Shown here piece by piece: positions 10,901 through 23,400 of a stretch of 64,000 nt of DNA. The position numbers and the translations under genes are program-made. Source of the stretch: Entoloma clypeatum (taxonomy: Eukaryota > Basidiomycota > Agaricomycetes > Agaricales > Entolomataceae); assembly GCA_963565915.1 (NCBI GenBank), contig OY751490.1:3348001-3412000 (forward strand), in the 5' to 3' direction. The notes beneath the pieces are model-generated. The model was not told the origin of the DNA, made no database searches, and worked only from the letters and a program-made list of their open reading frames with translations. How positions within the stretch are numbered: position 1 is the stretch's first letter; the number at the start of each line of letters is the position of its first letter.

Positions 10901-11846
10901 TCAAATGATCAATGAGATTCTGTAAAAAATTCATATCCAGACTATGTAACCTTTGGATAATTTCCTGAAAGTTGGCTTTATGAGTAGTCAAGAATGCAGC
11001 AGTTGTAGCTGAACTGATTTGCTCATGATTCCAAGCAATCAGTGGAAAGTTTTCATCCTTCTGGAAACATTTATCATGATACATTAGAAGACATTTCTTG
11101 TATTCCAAGGTGGATGTCTTGCAATTATGATTTGAATTTTTTATTCCTGCCAGACCAAAAGAAAAGAGCCAAGGCATCATGGAAGGAAAATGTTGAGGAT
11201 TGTTGTAGATGGAGAGAGGGTCCTTTGAATGTCCCACAAAACATATCTGATGATTGGATGCTAGATGCTCTAAGGCAACAGCCTTTAGTGCCTCAGTAGT
11301 CATGGTAGTGTATTCATCTCTGGATAAGCCATGAACTACAAAGAGACAGTCACCATCTTCAATACCATCATCACCTTCAGTATCATGTATGCTGGTTTCC
11401 TCTTTTTCCTTATTCAGAATTGATAGCCGACTATCGATTGAAACTGATATGTCCTCTTCAGGATATTGATCCAAATTGTCTTGAGAAATAATAACATCAT
11501 GATAGTAAGAATGATTCAAAGTCAACCAGTTCAGGGCCTTTGCTACTTTATTTCTTCTAACAAGAATAGGGGTTCTTTCCAAGTCTTGCTCAATGGGTTT
11601 ACAGAGTCCAGTAAACATACAGGCCAGGACTTGATCCATGTCTGCTCTAGCAGGAGGCAGGATGTTATAGATTTTAGGCACAGGATTCTGAAATACAATA
11701 GCATTTGCCCTTATTTTATATCTACCAGATGATTTGATTCTGATGATGCATCGGTTATGGCGAACCTTGGCAATAAGCATTTTTTCAACGTACGACAAGT
11801 CTTGCAACTCTTTAGGGATTTTTCCTAGCCAGAGGCCATTAGCCAA
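7912..11846 (-). mobile_element. Decayed Helitron (Rep-helicase), truncated by copia-1
   Basis: Several minus-strand frames line up as one Rep-helicase broken by stops. 11846-10725 holds the conserved N-terminal block beginning ANGLWLGKIPKELQDLSYVE plus a Helitron-like N domain. 10491-10174 holds the HUH nuclease motif (HLH at 10465-10457) and a downstream YLES tyrosine segment. 10152-8854 is the Rep-to-helicase linker region. 8743-7912 carries SF1 helicase motif I (GGMGGTGKSQ) and motif II (FIDEISM). The frame ends within the next helicase motif (IFAGDFAQL), exactly where the copia LTR starts. Nucleotide composition is AT-richer than the neighbours. No Helitron termini (5' TC, 3' hairpin-CTRR) were identified. 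Confidence 0.88.
7912..11846 (-). pseudogene. Helitron Rep/Pif1-like helicase pseudogene
   Basis: This is the replication-initiator/helicase protein that drives rolling-circle transposition. Stops or shifts separate the pieces near 10720, 10500-10600, 10170, 8850 and 8750. The Walker A region is partly duplicated (8188-8254 and 8279-8345). C-terminal helicase motifs after GDFAQL are missing, so activity is impossible. What survives of the nuclease half is well conserved (Cys-rich CKKRCNHCSDC near 10200, HUH), which suggests moderate rather than great age. Confidence 0.85.
8188..8345 (-). repeat. 67-bp direct duplication of the helicase Walker A segment
   Basis: Bases 8188-8254 recur at 8279-8345 almost unchanged, separated by 24 bp. 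Both copies encode the GTGKSQVIKALQSFFAAR part of motif I. The duplication breaks the reading frame. Confidence 0.85.
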
Positions 11847-12440
11847 GAAAAAAGGAAACCATCCAGAAAAGACAGGGGGCCTCCTTGAAGGCTGGCTTTC
11901 TCAGAGTTCCTGGGGACTTGTCTTGTCTTCACATCTTGGGTTTGGTAAGGGTAGGGTTTGTTGAATGTGATGGCTAGAGATATGCTGAAAGCAAAAACAG
12001 CAAAAAAGCAAATACGCGCATGTCAAAGAGGTGTTGAAGGGCAGGATGACTGCCTTTCCTGGTGGATGGGGTTTCTTTAGGGCCGGTCTGATTTGTTTGG
12101 CATTGCGTGATTTTTGGTGTAAATAACAGGCTAAACTTGCATGACAGCCACAGCAGGTACCTGTTCAGATTGACAACAGTAATGGTAATACATATTAATT
12201 TTAATATAAGCTAGATATTTAACTCAAACAGCTTGAATCTACGTGGTAGCAGGCCGAGGAGATTTATATGGGTGTGACAGAGTGGGACGTGAGGTGTCAA
12301 GTGTTTCCATAGGCAAAAGTGGACTACGGTATAAGAATGTACAGTAGGGGCTTAAAGCCAATCAGGCCTTCGGCCTTCACGTTAACGTTATCAAAGTGAC
12401 ATGGGGATGGTTGACGTTGATGGTGCTATCAAACAGCGAC
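11847..12440. other. Non-coding spacer
   Basis: I see no convincing gene here. The sequence beyond the Helitron start is mixed in composition, with no long frame resembling a known family. The Helitron 5' end may lie within it but is not recognisable. Confidence 0.5.
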
Positions 12441-13530
12441 TGATGCGCTGACCAGGAGATGGTTTGTTCTGGGTCCAGGCCTTTTTCAACAGACCTGGAC
12501 AAATCCCAACGGGTGGCTTCCCAGTCCCGGTCAACCTGAACCCGAGTGACTAGGTCTGCAGTAGATGAGATCTGGTTGGGGTCTGGGTGTCAGTATCGAA
12601 GGAAATCTGTCTCCCCAGCCTCCCGGTTCCAGCCACACGCAGCTGAGCCTCTCAATGTCGCACTTTTGCCGCTGCCTTCGAGCCCCACAACATTCGGCGC
12701 TGGGCGCATGCTGGCAGCAGGTAAGGCCATGGGGGAGCATAGGAATGGGGTGGCAGAGAGCGGAAGAGCAGGGTTGGCAGCGAGGAAAGGGCGGCGGATG
12801 TGCCAGGGGTCTCCGGAGAGTAGGCGGGCACAGAAAGGGGCGTGGCAGCAGTAAACATGGCAGGTGGATGCCAGATGGCATGGCAGGGGTGATGAGATGG
12901 GCCGCGGATGGGCTGCGGGTCTCCAGAGAGGAGGCAGGAAGGGGGGGGGGGGGGGGGCGGTGGCTGTGAATGCAGCGGGGGGATGCCAGACAGCTGGCGG
13001 ATTCACCTGGAGTCGCCAGAGAGGCGGTGGCTGCCGAAGGAGGCTTGGCAGAGGCAACCGCAGCAGGTGGATGCGAGACGGCAGGGGCGGGGGAGGGGGA
13101 GGGGGTTATAACTGCGTGAGCAGGCCAGAGGGGTGGTGGCATCGCAAGATGGCTTGGGCAGGGTGGCAGGCGCGCCAGACGTTGTGCCAGACAAACAAGG
13201 CTGGCGCCAGAGATGTTGTGAGCCTGAGAAAGTGGCAGACATGGCGGGCATACCAGATGGTGTGAGGAGTGGAGGCGGGAGCCCAGGCAGCCAGCCACCT
13301 GAGAGCTGATGGGGTGGTCTGGGCCTAGAGCTGCGGCTGGTGCCGCCAAACCTTCTGAAAAATGCGAATAACGACTCCTGTGAGGAGCTGGGCACAGCGG
13401 GAACCAGATAGGGGGTAGTAGCACCACCAGGCGCAGTGGGTGGGGGTCGTGGGGGGAGCCAGAGCTGCTGCTGGTGCTGGCAAACCTGGTCAAAATGGGT
13501 CAGAAAGCACAGATACAACAGGCTCACTGA
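12441..13530. repeat. GC-rich degenerate repeat block with poly-G tract
   Basis: This strongly G-rich (plus strand) block contains imperfect repeats of a roughly 110-130 bp unit. The CTCCAGAGAG/CTCCGGAGAG-type core recurs near 12810, 12930 and 13010, and GTGGATGCCAGA-type blocks recur near 12862, 12980 and 13066. A run of about 18 Gs sits at 12938-12958. Long overlapping frames on both strands are Pro/Ser/His-rich low complexity and are explained by base composition, so I do not call genes. Confidence 0.55.
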
Positions 13531-14290
13531 TACCCTTGAGACGGTTTCATCCAGGGGTCATGGATTTCCAACCAGTACACTCCACCCAGTAGGAAAAGAA
13601 AGATAAAAGAGCTGGCCACCAGAGAAGATTGTCCAAACTCCAAATGCCAGAAACCACGCTGCTGGCTCGACACCCCATGCTCACAATCGTTGATCGTACC
13701 ACATGCCCCAAAAGGCTAGGCTTGAATGTTCCAGCTTCCAGATAGGTCGCACCCATGCCCCAAGGGGCCGGGCTCAGGTCATGAAAGCGTCAATAGGCAG
13801 GTGGCTGGCGTTGAGAGCTGAAAAGAAAGTAGGTTGCAACAAACAAGATGCAAACAAAATTAGTGAACATATAGTCACATGCTTTGCCTAATTGTTCTTT
13901 GTTTTGGATTAATATTTGGCTTATGGCTCAGAAACAAACAACCTGTTCAGAATCGAATGACCTTATTTGGTTTACAGGGCAGAGCCAAACAATCACCACT
14001 CGTGCCCTGCAGCTGCCTCTCGCCCCAACTTGACATGCTCAATGGGGGTCTCTGGCACCCAATGGCTGCCTCCCATTCTCAGTGGCCTCCTTGTTGGACT
14101 AATGGCCCTGTAATTCACGAGCAATGGCTTGCTGATTTGCCATGAAAAGTTTGCATATTGCAGAGCCTCTCCTGATAGCAGAAGCAAATTTTATCAAGTT
14201 TTGTCAGAGCAGGATGGACATAAATTAAGGAGTCCAATATAAATTGGACAGTAAACAAAAGTACCAGTAGGCAAAACAGGATTGGAAAAA
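13531..14290. other. Non-coding, contains one degenerate palindrome-family repeat
   Basis: No gene is recognised. At 13905-14000 there is a copy of the repeat family also seen at 16838, 30090 and 30945: the TTTGGATTAATATTTGGCTTA block, a decayed CAACCTGTTC arm, then GGTTTACAGGGCAGAGCCA. Confidence 0.6.
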
Positions 14291-16129
14291 TCACCCAACA
14301 AGCTTTGAGCCAGAGCCAGACGCTTCCTCTTTCCATTTCTGGGACCCCCAAATTGTGGAAGTAGCCCAGTTCTTCCCTTTTCCTTCCAATGTCTTGACTG
14401 CTGTCTTGGGAAAAAAAAAGACATGGGAAACATGACCGTTAGTGATATTTGCCTTCTCCAACTCCTCAGTCAGCTCTGCGGGATGCCATTCTCCAACAGC
14501 ATGGAAGAGGTCGCCAGCCATAAAAATGACAATATCACCTGGTTTGTATCTCGGGAGGTCTCTCAGACTGGAAGAAATTGGGAGGGTATGAAGAAAAATG
14601 TACTTCAATTTCAATCCCAAATCAGGAAAATACAGTTCTCCTCCAGTAAAGCATCCTACTGGAAAGCATGCAGCTGGACCAGCATCCAATCCATCACGAT
14701 GGGGGAGGAGACTTTCTGGCTCCTCAGAATTTCCCCAATCCAGAACCGGTTTACCAGGTCGAGTGGCAAATACTGCCGCCAAATGATAGCCGTCCTTATC
14801 TTGGAAAATTGCGGAAAATGGATCTGCAGGCCATTCAGCCATAGCTGACATTTTTTTACCAGCTGCTTCCCGGTCTTTTTTGCAGGGCTTGGGCCTCCTT
14901 TTGAGTTCTGCAAGGGAAACACCTGCGATGGTGAAGACAGGTGCGTTCTTCTCCCACTCGCTGGCAAGATACTCGTATGATTTCACCAGAAGCTTATCCT
15001 TCCGAGCCACGTTGGGGTTATGCGGCTTCATTTGTTTGAGTATCAAGGGATTTGTAGGTTTTTCCTTGATTAGACCTTGCTTAAACAGGGAGAGTGCTTC
15101 CTTATAGGCAGTTGTTAAGAACTGAACGACGAAACGTCGGAGCTACGTCGGACACATCAGAGGGTCGGAGGTCGAGAATGTGAATGGCATAGTGGTAAAG
15201 ACTTGGCTTCAACTTGTGTGTTGCGCCCTCGCTAATACGTCGGGGTGTCTTTATTTTGGAATGGTCGGAATGGTCGGAATGGTTGGAGTCGGACTCAAGT
15301 CAAGAGTCAGAGAGGATGTTTGGTCGAGACTAAGTTGATATTCAAACAGAAGCTAATACAAGATTATACGTAGGTTTATATAGTATGTCGGAGGATGTGT
15401 GGATTCGTCGGAGTCAGATAGTAAGTGGCTTTCGGAGATGTGAATATAACTACAGAGGTAATGTAAGTATCGTACATAGCGAGAAGGTTCGTAACAGTAA
15501 GTACAATGTAATCAAGTATTAGTCAAAATGTTGGAGGAGTCAGATCGGAGTCAGATCGGAGGATCGGAATGTAACAACAGTATACTGTGCCATATGCTTG
15601 GCATGCTGCACAACTGTCCTCTTCTTGTGAGTCTTGGCCAATTTGGGCTGAGGGACAAAGAATCAGCCAAAACCTCAGCATAAGGTGAGTTTTTCTTACT
15701 TCTGTCCTGGAAATAGGACGGTCTGCACTGTCTGGTATTTTGGAAAGGTCAGGTTTTGAAACGTTGGTTTGAACCGCATTTGCCTATCAGACAAAGCATG
15801 AAATTTAATCAGGGTTAACAGGAAAAGAGAAATACATGGATCTTTGCTTTCTTCCCGGGCCTCTGAGGTTCTGGCAGAGGCCTTTTGGGAATTTAAATGG
15901 TAAGCGGTTTTGAGAATGTTGCAATTATCTCTGCATCTGTTTGTGCGAAAGAACGCTTAGGAATGCGCATTGTAAGAGGTATAGTGGGGTTGGACATTGC
16001 AACTGCAAGCAGGGAGTCGCGAGATAGGTCTCTTAAGGGTCGCACATCAACAGATCCAGCTCGAGATCTTGAGGGTCGTGCATCAACTGATACAGATCTT
16101 CTGCCATCTGCGAGGCAATTGTCTTCCAT
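14291..16129 (-). pseudogene. Putative Fe(II)/2-oxoglutarate dioxygenase (TET/JBP-like), split by a solo LTR
   Basis: The C-terminal exon (15112-14291) encodes a double-stranded beta-helix: an HxD-type iron site (LPHRDGLDAG), then CFTGGELYFPDLGLKLKY, then GDIVIFMAGDLFHAVGEW with the distal His. This GGEL..PDLG..GD pattern is typical of fungal 2OG dioxygenases linked to large mobile elements, some of the TET/JBP class that oxidise 5-methylcytosine. The Arg expected to bind 2-oxoglutarate is His in NGHVSHVFFF, possibly by CGT to CAT decay. The frame continues upstream into TAYKEALSLFKQG and is cut by the solo LTR at 15113-15576. Beyond it the same frame resumes (PKLAKTHKKRTVVQHAKHMA) after a CAG splice acceptor. 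Upstream exons near 15750 and 15893-16129 are less certain. The class assignment comes from motifs only. Confidence 0.6.
15113..15576 (-). repeat. Solo LTR (gypsy type, 464 bp)
   Basis: Its ends are TGTTA and TAACA, and the flanks are GCAGT (15108-15112) and ACAGT (15577-15581), a 5-bp target duplication with one change. On the minus strand a TATATAAA box (near 15370) is followed about 33-37 bp later by CTGTTTGAATATC, aligned with the RNA start region of gypsy-1 and gypsy-2. The conserved 24-bp LTR block is at 15204-15227. It interrupts the dioxygenase-like frame, which reads through cleanly if the LTR is ignored. Confidence 0.85.
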
Positions 16130-16311
16130 CCAAACACAGGTTGATGCATTTGGAGATTATATATTCATTGCAACATGTAACTAAAGCTTAATGTACTTAT
16201 TGAAAAGGCACTCTAACTATAGGCGGGTTTCAAGTGAAAGAAAATGAAAATGAAGTAACTCAGCAGGGAGAGGAAAGACTAAACCATTTGGCAACATTAC
16301 CATGAGAAACT

Positions 16312-16752
16312 TCAAGCCAAACCCCAGGAGGGGACTGGCAAATACACCTGGGTTCGCAGAAAAACATGAATAGCATTGCGATGGTGCCTTGGAATCATAT
16401 GCACCCAGATAGCGTCAGAAGGCACTTGATGGGGGCTGTCAAATGCACCCCACGTCTCACCGATTGGCACAGCGGATGCGAAGGTAAATTCAAAATACAT
16501 AGAAGTGTTCAAATTAGCAGAAACACGGGGCAGGAGGCATAGGGGATTATCTAGCGTGGGTTTTGGTGTGGTCAGTGAGGGCTTTCGGATGACAAAAGAA
16601 AACGGGAGGGTCCCTACCTTTGTTCCCAGGATACCCCTCTCCTTGTTGGACTCAAGCCAATTTGAGGACCAGGAGCGCTTTCTTGCAGGGCCTGCCAACA
16701 GGCTGGCCCTTCTGGACCTTTTTCTGTTCATCACAATGCCCCAACGCAGCAT
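16312..16752 (-). CDS. Unrecognised minus-strand reading frame, possibly an upstream exon
   Basis: This 146-residue frame has a basic N-terminus (RKRSRRASLLAGPARKRSW) and a C-terminal part (YFEFTFASAVPIGETWGAFD) that looks protein-like rather than low complexity. It lies upstream of, and on the same strand as, the dioxygenase-like gene, so it could be its 5' exon or a separate small gene. I do not recognise the family. Confidence 0.3.
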   Translation of the reverse strand: MLRWGIVMNRKRSRRASLLAGPARKRSWSSNWLESNKERGILGTKVGTLPFSFVIRKPSLTTPKPTLDNPLCLLPRVSANLNTSMYFEFTFASAVPIGETWGAFDSPHQVPSDAIWVHMIPRHHRNAIHVFLRTQVYLPVPSWGLA

Positions 16753-16837
16753 GTTTAATGAGCGTGCGTCAGGAATCAGGGCCGCCTCGCTTTCGACTCA
16801 GGTTGCGCAATGCGGCAATGCCAAAGCACACAAAACC

Positions 16838-16990
16838 GTTGTTTGTTTGCCTTTCAAAACAAACAGGTCGTTCAAATCTGAACGACCTGTTTGGTTCAGA
16901 AGAGGAGATGAACAAACAAAGGTTGCTTTGGTTTTGCCTTTCGAAACAAACAAAGCTTTTGCCTCACCTTCATCACTGATTGCCAATTTC
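16838..16990. repeat. Palindrome-containing repeat, copy 2
   Basis: Perfect 15-bp arms (16860-16874 and 16879-16893, core CAGGTCGTTCA / TGAACGACCTG) surround a 4-base loop. The preceding GTTTGTTTGCCTTTCAAAACAA is shared with 30090-30120. A second CCTTTCGAAACAAACAAAG follows near 16940. Confidence 0.8.
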
Positions 16991-19900
16991 GCCGAGTCCT
17001 ATGTCATGTCCCAGTCAGCTGTCAACCAGGTAAGAAGCCCTTTTGGTCTCAAGACCTTGCCATTGACTACCCCCCAGGTATCGCCTTGTTCATTTCGGTA
17101 AAATGCCCATTGCGCTGCCATCTGCTATATCCCCTCACAATCCTTCTTCAGACAAAGGTCTAACTGGGGGCTCCTCCCCTGGACAAGTTCGATTTTCCAG
17201 CATGACAACTGGAGAGCCCTGAAAGCGGGAGGCAGTCATGGGCTCACAGTATGTACTTGGAAACCTTTGCATTCTGAGCTAAAGGTGACCTCTGGAAAAC
17301 AGAACTTGATGGAAGTGTTGGAAACCGATTTCAACAGTCGTTCTCGCCAGGCAATTCAAGGGCTGGTGAATTACTTCAATGAAGATGAGCCCTCAACGCT
17401 GCTAGCAGGCCAAAGCTGCCATTGGTTATTTGGATACCGCCTCATAGACATCATTGCCTCTATTCATGACCTCGCTGGAAGTACCCCGGAGGTTCAGGGA
17501 GGTATTCAGGAAAAAATGGCAGGAGCCGTTATCAAAACCTTCCCAGTGAGCCTTGTCATTCTTCCCCTGTTTCTGCGGCTCAATTCTTCCATTTAGAAAT
17601 TGGAGGATTGGGGCGTCATTATCCAAAATGCGCTCCACCATCTGCGAGCTATGCCTCCAGTACCGACTCTAAAAACAAACCTTGCCCATCAGTACACCAG
17701 GCTCTGCTCCAAGGAGAAGAAGAAGAATGGCATGTTGATAGTTAACCACTTTGCTCAAGCTGCTTTTCATGCGGCTTATCTTTTGGCTGTGAGCGACCCT
17801 CTGCTTTCCCCTGCAATTCTTACACACTCTGGAATAGGAAGACGGTGACATTCTGACTGATTGGATTGAAATGGAAGACTTTCTGGTCAGCTTGGAAGGC
17901 AGCAGCGGTCAAGATGAGGCTGCTCTTCGGCAAGCCTGGGCAGCAGGCAGGCCAGCTCATTCTAAACTCAGATTCCCCCTTTTCGTGGCTCTAACTTGTT
18001 CGCCAATTCTTTTGCTTCTTGCAATGGAGATTGGAGAGACTGGCATTCAGAATCTTTTATCAGTAAGTTCGCAAGTCCAACAAGCTTGGCCTGGCTAATC
18101 CACCTCCTCAGATATGGCAAACAATTGGGGGTCTGGCACGTCTGCCACTCTTGGCACAATTCGAGAAACACCTTTTGGAGGTTATTTGGAAGGGAAACCA
18201 AGATACATCTCTCGACTATCAAACAGAGTTGATCGATGCTCTGGAAGGACGCTCTTCCAACGTTGACTGAAGCTGCTGAGGGTAAATTGAGGTGGTTCAA
18301 GGGTGAGACCCACTTGAATGTTTCTCTGTTTTTCAACTCATTACTTTCAGAACCTACATCTCAGTTGGCTTTGCTACCCCCTTCACCTGGTCCCAGTGGC
18401 CAAAGCAGAGCATTTGAAAAGGCTGAACTGGCAGCACCTCCAGCGTCTGAGGAAAACCAGAGCGGCCTCTCAACGCCAATCTCTAGTGTTGCACAACCCA
18501 GTCAGAGAGGCAGGCTCCCTGTCTCGCAAACTCATGCCATTGGAAGATGATGAAGGGCATCCTCAACAACCCAATGCTGATGATAATCAAGAGCCTCCCC
18601 AACAACCAGATGACAATGATGATGAAGTGCCTCCCCAACAACCAGAGGATGACAACACCAACGAAGCTGACAATGGCAAAGAAGGCGGCCCCCGAAGATC
18701 CAAATGCAAGCATCATGCGCTGCCTGAATACCCTGCGCAACCACTGGCCCGCTCCCAGAGGTCTTCAAAAAAGCCCAGGACAACGCCACAGACATTGACT
18801 CTGGGAGGGAAAGCGGTCAATTTTTTGAAGGAGTCCCTTAGATTTGAGGCCTTCCAAAGTGTCATCGTGCAAGACTTGCACAAGCAATATGTGGGTTGTT
18901 TCTCATGTTTCTTTGAAATACTTAAGGCTCACGGTAGCATTTAGTCCCCTGACACCCTGCATTTGCCTCCCTTGAATGTCAAGTCAACACCTTCGGTAAC
19001 CATTATTCTTTCAAGGTGCGGTCAGTGCTAAATTTGGCTGCTCCGCTCCTCAGAAGGTTACAGGAGCTCCTGTCGACTTTGCTCTGCCTGGAGGGAATGG
19101 TGTCTACAAAATGACACCCAGATTTCATGTTAGTAGCAACTGCCCTAAGTACAATTGTTGGCTAACCAAAACTCTAGAGCACAGCAGATCTCTGCTACTT
19201 TGAAAAAATGATGGGGGCTTGCGACTGATCAGGCGTAAATCCCTGGATCAAAGTTATAACTTACACCGAATACTCCAGTCTCTCCGTCAAGGATGCCCAA
19301 GAACTCTTGCATCACCAACATATTGTTGTCACCAATTGCCCTTCTCCAGCGCAAAAATTTGATTCCAACGGCCTTATTCGGCTGATGGCTGTAGACAAAA
19401 CAGTCACAATCCACAGTTTGACTCACATTATCTTGTGAAATCTTGAGCAGCTCACCAACGTCTTAACATTGATAGATCATTCAGTGCCTGAGCATCCCAT
19501 GCATGGCAGTGCATACCGTCACAGAGCTGGCACTCTGAAGCAAATGCTTAAGTTAAGGCTGCAAGGCAAGTGGATGGGAAAGTGCTGAACGGCCCTCCAT
19601 GTTCAGCACCTGGAGAATTACCCCTCCCTGCCACAACAGACATCACCATTTGGGATCAGGTTCACAAGGAGCCCTGGTGTGAGGACGCCTTTCCCTGGTC
19701 ATCTATGTGATGGGGTCTTTGTGCCACTGCAGGCGCTTATCACAAGGCGCACTTCGCAGTACCTGAGTCTGGAGTCAAACAGTGGCTTGTTGGGGTTCCC
19801 AAATCAGATTCCGCAGAGGGCTTCGGTGATCTTGCCTCAATCAATGCGTTCACATTTGGCAAATTCAATATCTCGGAGACAAATTCAAATCTGGTGGATT

Positions 19901-20129
19901 GGGCAGCTGTGGTCCTTCAACCTGGAACTGCCCTGTAAGTTTGCAAGTTCATGTTCATCAGATCCAAGCTGATCAGAGTTTGGAATAGCATCATGTGACC
20001 CAATACCCTCCACGTTGTCTTCACAGCTGAGCATTCTGTTTGCATGGGGGGCCATTTTTATTCAACGTTGATGCTCCGGGAAACTTGTTACAGCCTTTAT
20101 CATGATTTCACTTCTGGGCGGGTTACCAT

Positions 20130-20440
20130 TGTTGAAGTTCCACCTGGGCGCTAGCCGCAGATGTACTGAGCAACACAGCTACAGTGGAAGTACTCTACTT
20201 AACTGTTCTAGTCACTTACTTAGGTTGGAAAGGGTGAGGCTGGTGAGAGCGGTTGAGGCTGGTAAGAGCGATGGAGCTGGTTAAGAGTCAAGAGACAACT
20301 TATTGATATTGACAGTTTCCTGGTCTTATATACCGTACTACTGTTTGTACCAACCAAATAAGTATGTAATCAAAGATGTGTAAATGGTCACGGGATGTAA
20401 TCTAATCTAATCTAATCTATGTGATGGAAAAGTTTCAACA
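20130..20440 (-). repeat. 3' LTR of copia-2
   Basis: This 311-bp LTR is nearly identical to the one at 24960-25270; among the few differences visible, it ends near CTATGTGATGG where the other has CTACGTGATGG. Confidence 0.95.
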
Positions 20441-23400
20441 CCCCCCCATATTTAGTACATACTTCTAAATACATTTTTACTTTTTCCCATACAGGTACTC
20501 TTTCTTCATCTAGTTTTTAAGTAATCCAAAGTATGGGATAAACTTGTTGAAGAGGATTTTCCCCAGATTCTTAGTCAAAAGGTCTGTGGGGTTATTCACT
20601 CCTTCAATGAATTTGACCGTAATAATCCCTTCGGATACTTTTTCTCTGACAAAGTGGAATCACACGTTGATGTGCTTGGATCGCTTCTCAGTTACAGGGT
20701 TGGATGCGATAAATACGGAGCCATTGTTGTCTCCATAGATCAGAACTGATCTGATCTGCATCCCAAGTTCGGCAAGCATGCTTCTAAGCCATGTCACTGC
20801 GCGACTGCAATCTGACAGCGTCATGTACTCTGCTTCTGTGGAAGAGAGGGCAATGGTTTTTTGCGCCGATGAAACCCATGTTACTGCTCCAGACGCCAGC
20901 GATATGAAGTAACCAGTGGTGGACTTTCTGGTGTTTTCGTCTGACGCCCAATCGGAGTCTGTAAATGCGTAGATTCCTTTCCCAGAATCACCATCATACA
21001 TGATCACATAATCTTTCGTTGCCTTCAAATACCTGCAAATATCCCTTGCCACTTCTAAATGGCGTTTGGTAGGATTTGCGGAAAATTGGGACATTTTGAT
21101 CATGGTGAAACAAATGTCAGGTCTTGTCCCGATCATTAAGTACAATAGTGATCTGATGACGGATTGGTACTTGGATCTGAGTTCCGCATTGGGTTCATCT
21201 TCGGACTTCATGGGTTTGTAGCCCGTTGGGAGTGGGGTGTGGGTGGCATTGGATTCGCTCATCCCCATTCGTGCGAGAATTTTTTCAAGGTAAGGTACTT
21301 GATCAATGAAGATCCTCTTCCCATGTTGCCTTATTTGGATTGAGAGAAATTCTTTCGGTTCCCCATTAGACACTAGGTGTCCTAGGTCCCTACATTCCCA
21401 TGTTGTCATGAAGGCCTTTTTCTTCTCTAGCATGTACTCTCGGTTTGTGCTGAGAAAAGCAGAGTCATCGACATAAATGACGGCGATTACAGTTTCCCCT
21501 TTGGTACTTGTGTGAATGAAAACTCCCGCATCGGAGTGAAGCCGGACAAAACCGAGCTTTTTCATGGAGGAATCGAGTTCCCTCCACCAGGCTAATGCAG
21601 CCTGCTTGAGTCCGTATAGGGCTTTGTATAGCTGGTACACGAAGTGTTCTTTCCCTTTTACTATGTAACCCTCAGGCTGTCGCATGTAAATTACCTCACG
21701 GAGTCTTCCATAGAGGAAGGCTGATGGGACGTCCAAGAATGTCATGAACCACCCTTCAAGGGCTGTCAATGCCAGGATTAACCGGACAGTCTCGTACCTC
21801 ACTACTGGTGAGAAGATTTGATCGAAATCAATCCCTTCTACCTGTGAGAAGCCTTTTGCGACAAGGCGCGCTTTCAAACGCCCGTCGGATTTTACATTGT
21901 AAACCCATTTGTTCCTTAGAGCCTTCCTCCCTGCGGGTAGGGGTACTAGCTCCGTGATCACCCCGCAGCTTTTGAGCATGTCTAGCTCTTTTCGTTCTGC
22001 CACATACCAATCTTCTTTGTTTGGAAGAGTGTATATATCTTTGTGTGACATTTCGACGATGCCAACCTGGATAGAGATTGCCTCCATTAGGAGATCATTC
22101 ATCCATGCCATTTGACCGCCTAATCTCCGTCTTCGATCTAATTTTTCAAGATCAGAAGTGGGAGTGTCTTCCCCATAGATGCTACCTGGCATCTTCCGAA
22201 CTTGTCGTTCCCTGATTGGTCGATCTGGTACTTGTTCAGGTTCCGGAGTGGGTACTTGTGGGTTGTCATCGGGCTTGTTAGATGGCAAGTCATCGTCTGA
22301 TTCAGGGTGATCCTGTCCAGTAGGAACAGGGTCATGAGGTGTTTCATTATGACTGTCATTGTCATCATTTCCGGGGATGAGGTCCTCAAACTCATCAGCT
22401 GGTTCTGGGTTTTCCATTTCTGGATGGTCTTCTGGCAAAGGGTTGATGTGGCATCTAGGGTACTTGCTCTCATCAAAGATCACTTTCCCACCCATGAAAA
22501 TCGTATTGGTCTCAGGATCCATGAAACGGTATCCTTTGACTCCTGGTTTTGATCCGAGATAAATCATCAATCGTGATCTGGATTCCAGGGAGTTTCTCCG
22601 TTTCTCTTTTGGGATATATACATATGCCTGGCATCCGAAGACTCTGACACTTGACATGTCGGGAATCTCATTAGTCACCCTGAAGTAAGGGGTTTTCCAT
22701 TCAAGACGCTGCATGGGGGTTCTGTTGTAGAGGAACGCCGCATGTTCCAAACAGAATTCCCACCATATAGGTGGTAAACATGCATCGAAGTGCAAGGCCT
22801 GAGATTTTTCCCATAGAGTTCGATTGATCCTTTCTGCTCTACCATTCTGCTGATGCTGATATGGGAGCGTGATGTCGATCAGAATTCCATGATCAGCAAG
22901 TACATCCTTATATTCGTCGAATTCTCCACCACCATCAACTCACCACTTCTTAGGAGTAGCAGCGAACTGATTCTGGATCATTGCAAGAAATCATCTCAGT
23001 GCCGTAATGGCATCAGACTTCTTTCTAAGCAAGACGACCCAGACCTGGGATGAAAAGTCGTCCAAAAATGTAAGGAAATATTTGTATTTATGGTAAGATG
23101 CCGTGGATATCTGTTTAAGATCAGAATGGATAAGATTAAAGGTTTCGGTTGCTCTTGTCATCGAATTGGGGTATGATTGATTCGGCATTTTCCCTTTGAG
23201 GCAACCTGTACAACTTTCCTGTGATTTCTCACGTACTAGTGTCTCAGGTACCCCTTTGGTACTGGTGGGAATCTTTCGAAGTGCTTGATCATTCGGGTGA
23301 CCAAGACGCTTGTGCCATGTTTCGACAGTAATGTCGCTCAAGATCGCATGGATCTGATCATAGCGTATTTCAGTGTCTAACCAGTAAATGGTTTGACCAA

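Noticed and set aside
12531..13527. Long overlapping ORFs (up to 320 codons) on both strands
   Set aside because: All are Pro/Ser/Gly/Arg low-complexity products of GC-rich repeat sequence with no family signature.
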